Positions 1 to 9,727 of a stretch of 64,000 bases of DNA are shown piece after piece. The notes beneath the pieces were generated by a model. The model made no database searches. It was given only the letters and a program-made list of their open reading frames with translations, and had not been told where the DNA came from. Every line of letters begins with the position of its first letter. The stretch's first letter is position 1. The stretch comes from Stomoxys calcitrans (lineage: Eukaryota; Arthropoda; Insecta; Diptera; Muscidae): assembly GCF_963082655.1 (NCBI RefSeq), contig NC_081552.1:197117281-197181280 (forward strand), given 5' to 3'. A program made the translations under genes and the position numbers.

Positions 1-105
1 AAAAAAGTGTAAAAAAGTATATTTGATTAAAGTTCATTCTAAGTTTTATTAAAAATGCATTTACTTTCGTTAAAAAAATCCGCAATTACTTTTTGGGCAA
101 CCCAA
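1..105 (+). mobile_element. mariner-type MITE, copy 1 (right part, cut by window edge)
   Basis: Right half of a short non-coding DNA transposon that recurs five times in the window. It ends in the inverted terminal repeat ATCCGCAATTACTTTTTGGG..CCCAA and is followed by TA, the target duplicated by mariner/Tc1 transposases. The interior matches the complete copies at 19901-20135 and 62685-62922 closely. The AGTAATTGCGG terminal motif is shared with known mariner subfamilies. There is no transposase, so it would have to be mobilised in trans. Confidence 0.85.
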
Positions 106-276
106 TATTTGCTTCAAATTTGATACGGATTGTTTAATAACCCATCTGAAACATCCGCTGAGGTCCATCAAAATTGGTTTAGAATTAGGTATAGCTCCTA
201 CTTTGTGCCTAGAGGATAGGTGTAGGGTATTACCGAGTCGACTCTGACCGACTTTTGCTTATCCTTACCGTGTTTT
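106..276 (+). repeat. Family C DINE-like element, right end
   Basis: Matches the 3' end of the complete family C element at 56864-57705: the GAGGTCCATCAAAATTGGTT block, then TAGGTGTAGGGTATTA, then a degenerate GTCG..CCGAC hairpin and a CTTACCGTG-like tail. The MITE at 1-105 sits directly against its left side, so the MITE probably inserted into it. Confidence 0.6.
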
Positions 277-1106
277 TCTTGCTGAATTTCTAAAATCTTG
301 TAAGTACCTGCCGTATACCTGCGTTGCTTGTCAATTGCTTTGTGATTTTTCGGTTGTTGCACTGTTAGCAACAACGATTACTTTTGGTTTTGAATTCGTT
401 CCTGGTTTTGATCCAAAACAAGTTCTGCCAGGACACTGTTCACTGTTCACTGTGCAAGTTGCTTATGTTACTTATGATATTTTCTTACCCAATGATGTGC
501 CAGTGTAATTCCACTTAATTTAAGCCTATAAAACTACAAAACTATTTCTATTAGAACCAGTGCACAGAGATAATTAGGTTCAACGTACACAATTCCGCCA
601 AAACTTAAAACTTGTGCTTTAGTCCTTAAGTTATTATTATTATTCATTATAGTAGTATTTGTACAAGGAGAGTCTTGCTAATTACTCTACCACAGCATTT
701 TACCTTTGTGATTATTTATTACCCCCCTCCCCCCCACCCTTTTTAGTTTGCCACTTTCACATTTGTAGTTTATGGCAAGTTCTATTTCCGCTTTCCCTGC
801 TTTGGGAAAAGAAGTTTTTGGCAACTTTAAGGCAACTTTCTGTTGGGGTTTCTGTTGAGCTTCATTTCACGGTGATGCCTACGTGCACAGGGAATCCACA
901 ACAGTACGACAACTCTACTTTTTGTGGCACGTAAGAAACCAACTTTTCTTTAAGCTGATTTTTTCTAATTTCAGACGTGTTCTGACAATGAGACCATTAA
1001 AAATTCTTCCAAGTCTCCCCAAGGCTTTTGACTATTTGCTCTACCAGAAAATGTGAGTTAACATATTGTGCTTGTTGATAACAAGAGTTGCCAAGTAAAC
1101 ATAGTT
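277..1106. other. No feature recognised
   Basis: About 830 bp of AT-rich DNA. It contains a 276-nt open frame at 659-934 whose product starts at a TTG and resembles nothing I know, and a short C-rich tract near 722-737. I see no splice-flanked exon, RNA gene or repeat match elsewhere in the window. Confidence 0.4.
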
Positions 1107-2480
1107 AATGAGAAAACCCATTTTCCACAGGATACAACGGGACTCACGGCGACACCGGAATCTTGGAATAATGATGTTGATCGAAGGTTTACAATAACGG
1201 AATTTATGGTGAAGGAATCCTTGAGGAGCTTTAAACCATTTAAGTCACCCGGACCGGATGGAATATTTCCGGTGTTACTACAGCAAAAGGCAGACTATCT
1301 GGCGTCTTGTCTGGCCAAAATTTTCACTGCGTGCCTAGGACTTGCATATACTCCGAAAGCCTGGCAGGAGGCGAGGATGGTGTTTATACCCAAGCCCGGC
1401 AAGGCAAGTTATGATACACGAAAAGCCTACAGACCCATAAGCCTTACGTCCTTTCTACTTAAAACCATGGAACGTATTGTGGACAGATAAAGAGCAGGAC
1501 ATTCAGCGAACTGCTCAAATACAAACAGCATGCCTATGTCAAGGGAAGGTCGATGGAGACTGCCCTGCACGAGGTTGTGCATAAAATAGAAAAATCCTTC
1601 GATGCCAAAACGTACGCACTGGCGGTATGCATTGACATCGAGGGGGCTTTTAACAATGTGCGGAGCGACACACTGATCCAATCCTTAGAACAGTATCGGG
1701 TGGACCCGGTCCTTAGAGACTGGATAAACCATATGCTAAGGAAAAGGTGGAGAAATTGTGTGTCCCATGGCATAAATATAAGGGATAAAGTGGTGCAGGG
1801 CACGCCACTCCTATGGGTGACCACCATAAATGACCTATTACGGATGCTGACTGAGGGGGGAATTGAACACGGCTGCTACGCAGACTATGTTCTAAGGGGT
1901 AGGGATTCGAACGAGCTATGCAGAAGAGCCAAAATGGTCTTGCATATGGCATATGATTGGGCTAGTCCCAGAGATCTCAATGTTAATCCAGAGAAGACTT
2001 AAATCGCCTGTTCACGAGGAAGACGAAGGTGGGTCAATTTAACGCACCATGTTTCCTCAATAAGACGATTTCGATATCTGACAAGGTCAAATGCATAGGT
2101 GTGATCTTGGACAGGAAACTGAATTGGAAATGTCACATTCAGGAGCGTACTGAGAAATCTCACAGATGTTGGGCACTATGTAGACGGGCTTTAGGCTCGA
2201 AATGGGGCCTAAATCTTAGGATAGTCTACTGGCTCTACAGGAGCGTGATTAGACCAATACTTACTTACGCCCCAGTATTTAGGTGGACTGCTATGGAGAA
2301 AAAGTGCATCATAAGGACCATAGAACAAGTTCAGACAACATGTTGTCTTGGAATAGGCGGAGCGATGAGGACCACGCCGACTAGGGCGCTGGAGACTACT
2401 CTACATATCCGACCCATAGACATACAAATTAAGTGTGAGGCAGCCACTGCGGCTATGAGACTTAAAGCGATGGGAAAATA
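1107..2480 (+). pseudogene. LINE-1 A reverse transcriptase (broken)
   Basis: Three successive open stretches (1068-1490, 1553-2002, 2029-2481) carry RT blocks: SPGPDGIFPVLLQ, the YRPISLTSFLLK block, the catalytic FxxD-type block VCIDIEGAFNNV, the active-site block GCYADYV, then NPEKT and a thumb region with ISDKVKCIGVILDRKLNW. Two lesions hit function directly. The PQGG block is missing: compared with copy B, 21 bp are lost, which removes seven codons in frame. The active-site motif reads YADY instead of YADD, so one catalytic aspartate is gone. There are also a stop after IVDR (about 1487) and after PEKT (about 2000). Confidence 0.88.
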
Positions 2481-3432
2481 GATTGAGGATGGGAGCTGCT
2501 CATACCATCGCGGTATAATCGAGGCAACGATAGGAAACCTGAAAAAAAGGGAAGAGGTTTCCGATCGGATACCTGAGATAAACCTTGAAGTCGAGTGCGA
2601 GACACTGCTGCCAGAGGCAAAATCTTGGATTGACGGAACGCTAGTATTGCCATCTGGAAGATCATGTTACACGGATGGATCAAAGCTGGAGGACAGAGTG
2701 GGCCTGGGATTGAGATCTGTTTTAGACTGCCTGACCATAATACGGTCCTGCGGGCGGAGATCCGGGCGATCATGGAATGCGTGAAGTGGTGTGGTGCTAA
2801 CGCGAGGTCGTCGAGTATGAACATCTTTACCGACAGTAAAATTGCCATGAGGGCAATGACAACCAGGACTGTAAGGTCACGAACAGTCGTGCAGTGTAAG
2901 AAGGAGATTAATGCCTTCTCTGAGGATGGCACGATCCGCATCGTTTGGGTGCCGGGACATAACGGAGCAAAGGGAAATGAAAGGGCAGATGATTTGGCGG
3001 TGAAGGCCAGAGGACTGCCATCAATAAACTTGGTTAACCCGAAGCCTTTCGAGTCGACGCAGTCCGATTTAAGGGAGTGGGCGACGAATGCGCATGCAAC
3101 ATTGTGGAGCAGCGAAACGGTCGGTAGGACGGCGAAAATCCTATAGGGGGATCCAGATAGGGAAAAGACGAGGCTATTACTGAAAGGTAGCAAGAAGGAG
3201 GTCAGTATAGCTATTGGTATCATAACGGGACACATAGGACCACGATAGCATGTGAAGAGCATGCGAGAAAGATGATGAGACGTTGGAGCATTTCCTTTGT
3301 CATTGCCCGGCTTTCGCGTACAACAGACACCGGTACTTAGGTGGAGACACAATATCAGACATGAACCAACTTAGGGGAGTGGCATTGAAAACAATTAAGG
3401 ATTTTGTAGGTAGCACGGAATTCCTAACATAA
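2481..3432 (+). pseudogene. LINE-1 A RNase H and C-terminal zinc finger (broken)
   Basis: The RNase H signatures are visible in order: CYTDGSK near 2662-2685 (first Asp), LRAEIRAIMECV near 2752 (Glu), FTDSKIAMRA near 2827 (Asp), and WVPGHNGAKGNERADDLA near 2947-3000. The first Asp lies in a different frame from the rest, because about 20 bp are missing near 2705 relative to copy D. A stop follows TAKIL at about 3145. The downstream cysteine-rich module ends in HFLCHCPAF near 3290; its first CxxC half is mutated. In the element this region would degrade the RNA template and help bind nucleic acid. Confidence 0.8.
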
Positions 3433-3562
3433 AATTTTCTTTTTGAAGTTTACTTTATAGTTTTTAGATCGCACAACAAGCCGATTACTGGCTTAGGTGT
3501 ATGTCCATAGTGGCATGGGGCGGATTAATATCTGCACCCTCTGTTCAGCCTAACCTATACAA

Positions 3563-3870
3563 AGTGCAAGTGTACGTAGTGAAGACAAGGACGAACTGAC
3601 CAAGGATATTTTCTACGAGAGCCTAAAATGAGATTATGACCGTTGTACCGCCCATGATATTAAAACCGTTCTGGGAGAGTTCAGTGCGAAAATAGGGAAG
3701 AAACTGTGTATGGTGGATTGAAGCTAATAGACTTCGCAGCGGCAAAGAACATGGTAGTTAGCAGCACCAGATTTGAACATCGAAGGATTCAGACGATCAT
3801 ATGGCTGTCAACCGTATAAAACACAAATAGATCATGTTGTGATGGATGGAAATCATCCAACCCGCGCGCA
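3563..3870 (+). pseudogene. RTE copy A endonuclease fragment
   Basis: Reading frames here give DIFYERL (3608-3628), then LGEFSAKIG (from the GDFNAKIG nuclease block), LKLIDFAAAKNMVVSSTRF near 3720-3778 and IDHVVMDG near 3828-3851. These are the middle blocks of the apurinic/apyrimidinic-type endonuclease that nicks the target. The N-terminal SETW-like and C-terminal SDH blocks are absent or unreadable. Several frame changes and stops occur. Confidence 0.72.
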
Positions 3871-4454
3871 TAGATGTACGATCGATTCCAGGGGGGAACA
3901 ACGTTGCAGCAAAGTTTCGCACTCGTCTTGGTGTGACGATAAACGTACGATAGCTGGGCATAGGAAAGCTGCAAACAAAACTGGTGGGCTGACCTAATTG
4001 CATGAAGAAAGCACTTCCAGTCCAGATAGTATAGCAACGCAATGGAAAACCATTGCCCGCCCCATGGAAAGAGTCTCAAAAACTGTATTTGAGTATCAAA
4101 AGCCTCCCTCAAAGAACCTGTGGTACGACCAGGAGAGCCAAAAAGATGACGGAGAGGTATCGGGAGAAAAGAAGAGAGGAGAAACTTTTTTTCCGCAAGA
4201 AGTATAAGGAAATGGAAAGACGTGAGTGTGAGCGAATCGAGATGTTCAGGAGCCACAATGAAGTCCCGAAATTCTACCAAAGATCCAAACATCAAACCGA
4301 TGGCTTTGGTGCAGGCACATCCTCCTGCAGAGACAAAGAAGGAAAACTGGTAACTGATACAGATAGGGTGCTGGGGATATGGAAAGAATAATTTTCCCAG
4401 TTGCTGGTATCCGATGATGGCTACCACAGAACCATTTCCTGATGGTGGTATAGA

Positions 4455-5643
4455 ATGTGTACCACCTTTCAGAACGAAATTCATGTGTCAGTAACCTGGC
4501 TGAAAAACAATAAGGCAGCTGGAGCCGACGAGCTACGCGCTGAACTATTTAAGACCGGAGGCGACACGCTGATACGGCGTATGCATCAGTTCGTCTGCGT
4601 AATTTGGCTAGAAGAACGCATACCCGATGACTGGAATCTCAGCATACTATGTGCCGTACACAAGAAAGGGAAAAATACGGTTTGTGCCAACTTCAGAGGA
4701 ATAATTCTCCTTTGCATAACATACCAAATACCATCGAGCGTACTGTGTGAAAGACTGGAGTCTATAGTCAACGAAATAATTGGGCTCAATCAGTGCGGCT
4801 TTAGACCTGGTAAATCCACCATAGACCAGATGTTAACATTGCGCCAAATCTCGTAAAAGACCCGAGAAGGACAGATCAACAGCTACCATCTTTTCGTTAA
4901 ATACAAAGCCGTCTTCGACAGCCCAATACGTTCAAAGGTATTTCAAGTCATGTCTGAGTTTGGTATTACTGCAAAATTGATACGACTTTGTAGGATGACT
5001 TTTGCTGATACACGCTCCTCAGTTAAAATAGGAAATAACCTGTTCAACCAGAGGTTTCAGAGAAGGAGACAGGTTATTGCGTGATCTCTTTAATATCCTG
5101 CTGGAGAAGATTATACGAGAAGCTAATTTGAATAGGCTACCCGTCTGTGCCAACGACATCGATATTATGGATCAGTCATCGAAAGAAGCAATTGCAGCCT
5201 TTGAAGGTATCGAAAGCGAATCAACGAAAGTGGGTTTGACAGTAAATGGAGATAAAACAAAGTGGATGATATCAACTCTCACAAAGCCCTCTACACATGA
5301 GCAGATAAAGATAATGGAGAAAAGTGAGAACTACAAACTTGAGATAGTCAGCAACGTTATCTAACTCGGCACCGACGTAGCCGAAACAAATTACACTAGT
5401 TTTGCAATAAGACAAAGGATAATATTGCCTAACAAATGCTACTTTGGATTAAGCAAGCTGGTGAAAAGCAAAACCACCTCTCGAATATACAACCAAACGT
5501 GCTGTTGGTTGTATGGCTTCGAAGCATTGCGAAAGCAGATGAGGCAATACTTGGAGTGTTTGAAAGAAAAAGTCTTCGTAAAATATATGGACCCGTCTGA
5601 AGAATACAGGCATTTTATGAACCACGAGCTGTATCACGCTTGA
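4455..5643 (+). pseudogene. RTE copy A reverse transcriptase and C-terminal domain
   Basis: The RT reads NKAAGADELRAELFK, IPDDWNLSILCAVHKKG, NFRGIILL, NQCGFRPGKSTIDQM (4455-4856), then KAVFDSPI (the FD catalytic block, about 4906), VKIGNNLFNQ, and finally VCANDIDIM (about 5137-5163), where YADD should be. The active site therefore reads CAND: the tyrosine and the first catalytic aspartate are changed. The C-terminal part carries the NYKLEIV..LGTDVA block, RIILPNKCYFGLSKLVKS and MNHELYHA. At least three frameshifts are present. Confidence 0.8.
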
Positions 5644-5668
5644 AAATACAACGGTTGTCTTGGCTAGG

Positions 5669-5988
5669 CAAAATGCATATTTTTGCCCATGAACATTCCA
5701 CTAAGGAACCGGGGAAAACTTCTCACCTATCAAAGAGTGCATTCCAATTCAAGTTTAAGCTCAATGAAAAAGGGCCTCCTTTTTAAAGCCGAGTCCGAAC
5801 GACGTGCCGCAGTGCGATACCTCTTTGGAGAGAAGTTTTTACATGGCATAGTACCTCACCAATGTCGCCAGCATTAGTAGGGGATAGCCGCAGCTGAAAA
5901 TTTTTTCTGATGGTCTCGCCAGGGTTTGAACCCAGGCGTTCAGCATCCTAGGCGGACATGCTTACCTCTGCGCTACGGTGGCCTCACA
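5669..5988 (-). mobile_element. SINE-1 inserted in RTE copy A, with 8-bp target duplication
   Basis: On the minus strand the element starts with a tRNA-like head (GAGGCCACCGTAGCGCAGAG, A box; GGGTTCAAACCC, B-box region with one change from GGTTCGAATCC) and runs about 320 bp into a unique body ending TGGGCAAAAA. The flanks carry TGGCTAGG at 5661-5668 and again at 5989-5996. Joining the flanks restores the RTE reading CTTGGCTAGG-TCATGTTGTC, which encodes the RLRWLGHVV block. This is direct evidence that the SINE arrived after the RTE. Confidence 0.88.
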
Positions 5989-6150
5989 TGGCTAGGTCAT
6001 GTTGTCAAAATGGATGAAGTAAAGTCTTTTGAAGGCAACCATAATAGAATACGCAAATGGGAAAGATCAAAACTCCGTTAGAGTGACCAAGTGGAGAGCG
6101 ACACACTATGGGCGAAATGAACGATTTAACGCCTCAAAACTTGTAGCGCT

Positions 6151-6858
6151 TAGGGTATTTTTTTTTGTTTAGCTAATAATGGTTTTTTGAAATAACCAAA
6201 ACAAAAATTTCAAAATTTTTTGTTATTATTACCACATACCACAGGAGTATACAAACCCAGTCAATCCGTTTGCCAAACCTCAACATTTTGAACTACGACC
6301 CTATAAAGTGCATATATTCTTGATCCTCTTGATATTCTAGGTCGATCCAGCCCTGTCCTTCCATCTGTCTGCCGAAATCACGATTGAGGTCGAACGAGAA
6401 AAGCTAGCCACTTTAGACTTTGCAAAAATACTTCCTATTGCTGTAGGTCATTGGAGATTGCTAATGGACCATATCGGTTAATATTTGGATATAGCCTCCA
6501 TACAAGCCGATCCATTGATGTGACTTCTTGAACCCTTAATGGGCGCAATTATCCTCTGACTTGGCTTTACCTTTGCACAATGACTTCTCCTACGACCTCC
6601 AACATCTGTGCCAAGCAAGGTCTGAATCGGTCCATAACCAAGAGCGTTGTTCTTGTCCGATTTAGTTGAAATTTTGTACGAGGACTTTTCCTACGACCTC
6701 CAACAGATGTACCAAGTATGGTTCCAATCAGTTAAAACCTGATATAGCTTCCATATAAACCAATCTACTCCTTGAGCTACAAGATGGCTCAATTTTTATC
6801 CAAGCATATCAAAAAAATTCATGGAGATTTCTTATTTTGACCTCGAATTATCCATTTT
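6151..6858 (+). mobile_element. Family A DINE-like element, degenerate
   Basis: The diagnostic blocks are present: CCTATAAAGTGCATATATTCTTGATC, then GTCGATCCAGCCCTGTCC with a short GTCY-type run, and one or two degenerate units with ATATAGCCTCCATACAAGCCGATCC. The start is decayed (ACCACAGGAGTATAC stands for the TATACCC block) and the terminal hairpin is missing. It follows the RTE 3' end directly, separated by an AT-rich stretch. Confidence 0.65.
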
Positions 6859-7382
6859 GTACCCTCCACCATAGCATGAGGGTGTACTAGTTTCCTCACT
6901 CTGTTTGTAACACCTCGATATATGCGTCTAAGACCCCATAAAGAATATATATTCTTGATCGTCATGACATTTCAAGTCGATCTAACCATGTCCGTCCGTC
7001 CATCCGTCCGTATGTCTGTCGAAAGCACGCCAATTTTTGAAACAGTAAAGCTAGGCGCTTGAAATTACGCACAAATGCTTTTAGTTAGTGTGGGTCGGTT
7101 GGGATGGTAAATGGGCCAAATCGGTCCATGTTTTGATATAGCCGCCATAACCTAAAATAACTGCCATACAAACCGATCATGGATCTTGACTTCTTGAGCC
7201 GCTAGAGGGCGGAATTCTTATCCAATTTGGCTGTAATTTTGCACTTGGTGTTTTGGTATCACTTCAACAACTGTGCTAAGTATGGTACGAATCGGGTCAT
7301 ATAAACCGATCTTGGATCTTGACTTCTTGAGCCGCTAGAGGGCGCAATTATCATCCGATTTGCCTAAAATTGCTTGCTTGCT
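6859..7382 (+). mobile_element. Family A DINE-like element, 5' half
   Basis: It begins TTTTGTACCCTCCACCATAGCATGAGGGTGTACTAG-like and continues with CTCTGTTTGTAACACCTCGA, the TATATATTCTTGATCGTC block, GTCCGTCC repeats and units ending GAGCCGCTAGAGGGCGCAATT. It belongs to the same subtype as the elements at 33273-34310 and 52836-53878. It stops where LINE-1 copy C begins, so the right half is missing. Confidence 0.75.
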
Positions 7383-8312
7383 AAAATTGGCGACAGTGTC
7401 AACAGGATAACGACTGCAACAGCGGGGTCTTTCGAAAATGTTGTCCTCCACGAGAAAGGAAATCAGCCCAAGAAAAAACCTGGAAGACCGGGGAGATTTG
7501 CAACATTGAGAAAGAGCATCGCAGACTTTATAACAGGGCACAGCGTAAAAACGCGAAATATTATTGGGAAATGTATTACACAGGGATCAAGGAATACAAT
7601 ACGTTGATCAGAGCGGCAAAACGTGCCTCCTGGAATCTTTACTGCGGACAGGTGCCACCAAAATATACAAATTTCTCCCAAAAACCATGTGCAAAGTAAA
7701 CCTTATTAGACGACATGGAAGTAAGAGCAAAGATAACGGAGGACATGTTAAGGCTATTGATGAAAACGAATTTTCCACAGGCTACGACACTACGAGATAC
7801 CCAGAGACAACGGAATCAAGGAATAATGATGTAAACCGAAGGCTTATCATAACAGAATTTTTGGTAAATTGGTAAAGGAAGCCTTGATGAGCTTCCCACC
7901 ATTGATGTCAGCCGGACCTTATGGAATATTTCAGGAGAACTATCTAGCGCCCCACCTAGCCCCCAGTTTCACAGCTTGACTAGGACTTGCGCATGCAATG
8001 TAATGGATGGAATGTTCATCCATTCAGGAATGTGGGCAAACTTCTCGCATATCAATGAGTGCTGTCCAATTCATATTTAAGCTCAGTTCTCCTTTCTATA
8101 GCTGAGTCCGAACGGCGTGGCGCATTGCGACAACTCTTTTTTACATGGCACAAAACCTAACAAATTTCTTCAGCATTAGGACCGCTAAAAAAACGTTTCT
8201 GATGTTCTCCCCAGGATTCGAACCCAGGCGTTCAGCGTCATAGGTGGACATGCTAACCCCTTTCTTGCATATATACACTCCGAAAGCCTAGCAGATGCAA
8301 GGGTCCTTACCC
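7383..8312 (+). mobile_element. LINE-1 copy C: linker and RT start, split by a SINE
   Basis: The stretch aligns with 30985-31620 of copy B: the linker after the endonuclease (GTCAACAGGATAACGACTGC.., GGAAATCAGCCCAAGAAAA) through the start of the RT (a decayed SPGPDGIF block near 7905). The alignment stops near 8000 inside the LGLAYTP block and resumes at about 8264 with CTTGCATATATACACTCCGAAAGCC. The intervening DNA is SINE-1. It is interrupted by many stops and both ends are lost. The sequence is more diverged from B than A or D are, so it is probably an older copy. Confidence 0.72.
8013..8262 (-). mobile_element. SINE-1 copy inside LINE-1 copy C
   Basis: Minus-strand tRNA-like head with a perfect B box (GGTTCGAATCC, from CAGGATTCGAACCCAGG at about 8213) and a body matching the other copies, with some internal deletions. 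The left limit is approximate. LINE-1 sequence stops on one side and continues on the other, so this is an insertion; a clean target duplication was not resolved by eye. Confidence 0.75.
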
Positions 8313-8351
8313 CCATTATCGATTTAAGCGAAATTTTGTATGACAATTTAA

Positions 8352-8670
8352 GCAAATTGCAAATTTTGTCCATGAACATTCCACTAGGGAACAGGGGAAA
8401 ACTTCTCATATATCAATGAGTGCAGTCCGATTCAAGTTTTAACCTCATGGATAAGGGGCTTCCTTTTTATGGCCGAGTCCGAACGGCGTGTCGCATTACA
8501 ACACCTCTTTGGAGAGAAGTTTTACATGGCATAGTACCTCACAAATGTTGCAAGCATTAGGAGGGGAAAGCCACCGCTGAAAATTATTTCTGATGGTCTC
8601 GCCAGGATTCGAACCCAAGCGTTCAGCGTCATAGGCGGGCATGCTAACCTCTGGGTTACGGTGGCCTCCG
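8352..8670 (-). mobile_element. SINE-1, near full length
   Basis: On the minus strand it reads GGAGGCCACCGTAACCCAGAGG (A-box region with one change), GGTTCGAATCC (B box) and the full body to TGGACAAAATTTGCAATTTGC. The length is about 320 bp, as in other copies. It is directly followed on the right by family B DNA. Confidence 0.85.
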
Positions 8671-8671
8671 T

Positions 8672-9597
8672 AGTATGGTACACCATAAACACGAAATTGA
8701 TATAAAATTTTGGGGTCAAATAAACAGGGGGAACGCCCCTTCCCAAAACCCACCCGAACGGACATGTTTACCAATTGGGACAATATGGGCATCAAATGAA
8801 AGGTATTTAAAGTAGAGTAAGAACTTGGCATAAAAATGTCACCCTAATGGTATGTGACACCACTTTTTTACCGCTTTGGGCAATATGGGTAAACTGACAT
8901 AAAAATGTATTCCTTAATGTCTGAGGAGTCTTCCCTCCCCACAAAACCCTCCAGCAGGACATATTTACCGATTGGGGAAATATTGAACTCAGCTGAAAAT
9001 TATTTGGGAGTTAAATACGAATGTGGTATTAAAAATTGGGTCCAAGTACCTAGGAGGCCGTCTTAGGCCCAAAGCTGCCTCAAAACTAGAGTCCAAAATA
9101 AAAAGTGGACCGATCGGGACAATATGGGACTCAAATGAAAGGTATTTGGAACTAGAATACGATTAGGATATCAAAAATTCAGTCTAAGTACCTAGGGAGC
9201 CGTGCCAAGCCCGAAACCGCCCCAAAAATAGCGGGACAATACGGAAGTCAAATGAAAGGTTTTCAGGTAAAGAATGTCAATATGGTGTCAAAAATTGGAT
9301 CCAAGAACCTAGGGCGTCGCCCCAAGAGAACCGCCCAAAATAAAAAGTGGACTGATCGTGAGAATAAAGGACACCAATTAAAGGTATTCGGGACTAGAGC
9401 ATGAATATGATATTACAAATTGAAACCAAGTACCTATGGCGCCGCCCCAAGCCCAAAACCGCACCAAAAGTACCGCTCAAAATCAAAAGTGGACCGATCG
9501 GGACAATATGGGACTCCAATGAAAGGTATTCGGGAGTAGAGTACGAATTTGATTATCGAATATTAACCAGGAAGGAAAGGCAAAAGTCATGAGGTGC
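8672..9597 (-). repeat. Family B tandem-repeat array
   Basis: About seven degenerate units, each with GGACCGATCGGGACAATATG, GGACTCAAATGAAAGGTATT, GGAGTAGAGTACGAA and a C-rich stretch (GCCGCCCCAAGCCC). The same units, reverse-complemented, form the block at 21630-23940. There is no coding potential beyond short shadow frames. Confidence 0.75.
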
Positions 9598-9727
9598 CGA
9601 CTTTATAATACCCTTCACCTCCCGTATAGGTACAAAGTGGGAGTTATATCTAAACTGAACCAATTTGATGGACCTCGGCGGATGTTTTCAGATATGTTAT
9701 TAAATAATTCGTACCGAATCAAGCTAC
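9598..9727 (-). repeat. Family C right end, inverted
   Basis: The reverse complement of the block at 106-276: AACCAATTTGATGGACCTCGGCGGATGTTTTCAG and the CTCCCGTATAGGTACAAAGTGGGAG stretch. It joins a family A interior at about 9728, so this is a composite junction between two elements. Confidence 0.6.

Larger units (their letters stand above)
1107..3556 (+). mobile_element. LINE-1 copy A: 5'-truncated non-LTR retrotransposon with RNase H
   Basis: The element starts inside the linker before the reverse transcriptase; alignment to copy B begins at AAAACCCATTTTCCACAGG. It runs through reverse transcriptase, thumb, RNase H, a CCHC-like finger and a 3' UTR ending in CAGCCTAACCTATA. Truncation of the 5' end is the usual result of target-primed reverse transcription. 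RNase H after the RT points to the I/LOA/Outcast side of the LINE tree; the exact clade cannot be settled here. The copy is dead: stops, frameshifts and small deletions split it into at least four frames. The 3' end abuts an internal part of RTE copy A. The tail is shared with copies B, D and E. Confidence 0.85.
3563..6150 (+). mobile_element. RTE-clade LINE, copy A (degenerate, interrupted by a SINE)
   Basis: The order matches the second copy at 57855-60790 on the other strand: endonuclease piece, linker, reverse transcriptase, C-terminal RLRWLGHVV-type block, then a short 3' UTR with CTATGGGCGAAATGA and CTTGTAGCGCTTAGGG (about 6100-6145). The apurinic endonuclease type and the C-terminal RLRWLGHVV block are typical of RTE elements, which automated annotation often mislabels as craniofacial development protein 2. 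The 5' end is missing. SINE-1 is inserted at 5669-5988 with a target duplication. Everything is disabled by stops and frameshifts. Confidence 0.8.

Noticed and set aside
659..934. 91-codon open frame near the left edge
   Set aside because: It starts at TTG, includes a poly-proline stretch from a C-rich tract and resembles nothing known.
1427..3352. Long minus-strand frames (for example 2462-3352, 296 codons)
   Set aside because: They are antisense shadows of the LINE-1 A RT and RNase H coding sequence.
3789..4484. 231-codon minus-strand frame
   Set aside because: Antisense shadow of the RTE copy A region, where the plus strand carries recognisable endonuclease, linker and RT blocks.
5930..5985. 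Possible tRNA gene (and similar at 8213, 21560, 62181, 52690)
   Set aside because: A and B boxes are present, but each belongs to a roughly 300-bp or 165-bp repeated element, stems do not form a clean cloverleaf and several have deletions. They are SINE heads.
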